Source of the DNA: Hydrogenothermaceae bacterium
Lineage (GTDB): Bacteria; Aquificota; Aquificia; Aquificales; Hydrogenothermaceae
DNA length: 5,665 bases
Reading direction: 5' to 3'
Assembly (NCBI GenBank): GCA_027052485.1
Contig: JALUFA010000036.1
Location: 1-5,665, forward strand
Shown here: one piece after another, positions 5,463 to 5,665 of the stretch
Layout of the letters: every line of letters begins with the position of its first letter
Numbering within the stretch: the stretch's first letter is position 1
Made by a program: the position numbers and the translations under genes
Notes under the pieces: generated by a model
Databases searched by the model: none
Told to the model about the DNA's origin: nothing
Seen by the model: only the letters and a program-made list of their open reading frames with translations

Positions 5463-5665
5463 TTAACAGGTGCATTTAAACGGGTCTCTCACAGTTCCAA
5501 GAAGCTCTTTCACACCTTTAAACTTTCCGCTACAAACGTTATCTTTCTCAAGGATTAGCCACTGGTCGTAGGTTATCATCATAAATGTGAAGACTGAACC
5601 TAAAACAGATGCTAGGAAAAGCCATTTCCTATCAAGTTCAATAATTTTTCTCTTTATGCCGATAC
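5463..5665 (-). CDS. C-terminal end of an unrecognised membrane protein with a cysteine tail (partial at right edge)
   Basis: An open frame enters from the right edge and ends at TAA (5465-5463), giving 66 visible residues. After a basic segment (IKRKIIELDRKW) comes a hydrophobic stretch of about 18 residues (LFLASVLGSVFTFMMITY) that can span a membrane. A tail of about 34 residues follows, DNVCSGKFKGVKELLGT and then RDPFKCTC at the very end. By the positive-inside rule the tail would be outside the cytoplasm, where its three cysteines could form disulfides or bind metal. I do not recognise the family. The beginning is not in the window, and no good ribosome site lies before the internal ATG codons, so it probably starts beyond the edge. 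It precedes the FAD protein gene by 78 bp on the same strand. Confidence 0.6.
   Translation of the reverse strand, partial: IGIKRKIIELDRKWLFLASVLGSVFTFMMITYDQWLILEKDNVCSGKFKGVKELLGTVRDPFKCTC

Noticed and set aside
1..5665. CRISPR array, insertion sequence or other mobile element
   Set aside because: No regularly spaced direct repeats, transposase-like frame or terminal inverted repeats were seen; the gene content is ordinary core metabolism and RNA processing.

Overview
The window is AT-rich bacterial DNA. Five complete protein genes and two edge-truncated ones all lie on the minus strand, and a single tRNA gene lies on the plus strand. An archaeal/Thermotoga-type four-subunit pyruvate:ferredoxin oxidoreductase, Lys/Glu-rich proteins, strong AGGAGG ribosome binding sites and a phoH-ybeY pair suggest a thermophilic anaerobic or microaerophilic bacterium. 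My best guess is Aquificota of the Hydrogenothermaceae kind (Persephonella/Sulfurihydrogenibium-like). That placement is inferred from gene content and style, not from a database match.

In the direction of transcription (right to left) the layout is as follows. (1) 5463-5665 holds the C-terminal end of an unrecognised membrane-anchored protein with a cysteine-containing tail. (2) 4773-5384 encodes a very short FAD-binding protein resembling thioredoxin reductase without its NADPH/CxxC domain. (3) 4684-4757 is tRNA-His(GTG) on the opposite strand, with a clear sigma-70-type promoter at 4640-4668. (4) 3953-4552, 3567-3875, 2345-3538 and 1323-2342 are porG, porD, porA and porB (gamma, delta, alpha, beta), followed by a short stem-loop terminator at about 1290-1306. 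(5) 234-1220 is phoH (ybeZ-like), whose stop overlaps the start of ybeY, which runs off the left edge.

The por genes form the core. PorA and PorB carry the thiamine diphosphate chemistry and PorB one Fe-S cluster, PorD is the 2[4Fe-4S] electron-transfer subunit, and PorG completes the CoA-dependent enzyme. In an autotrophic Aquificota host this enzyme would run reductively, fixing CO2 onto acetyl-CoA in the reductive TCA cycle. PhoH and YbeY are a separate RNA/ribosome-quality module.

The most interesting signal is regulatory. A nearly identical 15-bp inverted repeat, TATAACA-G-YGTTATA, occurs twice in the window, once in front of porG and once in the porG-porD gap. Each copy overlaps an extended -10-like sequence (TGTTATAAA on the minus strand). 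This looks like one operator-promoter cassette used twice within one operon, with separate control of porG and of porDAB. Other points worth checking are the start of phoH, where the only good Shine-Dalgarno lies on top of the GTG and is ideally spaced for an ATT codon, and the stripped-down FAD protein.
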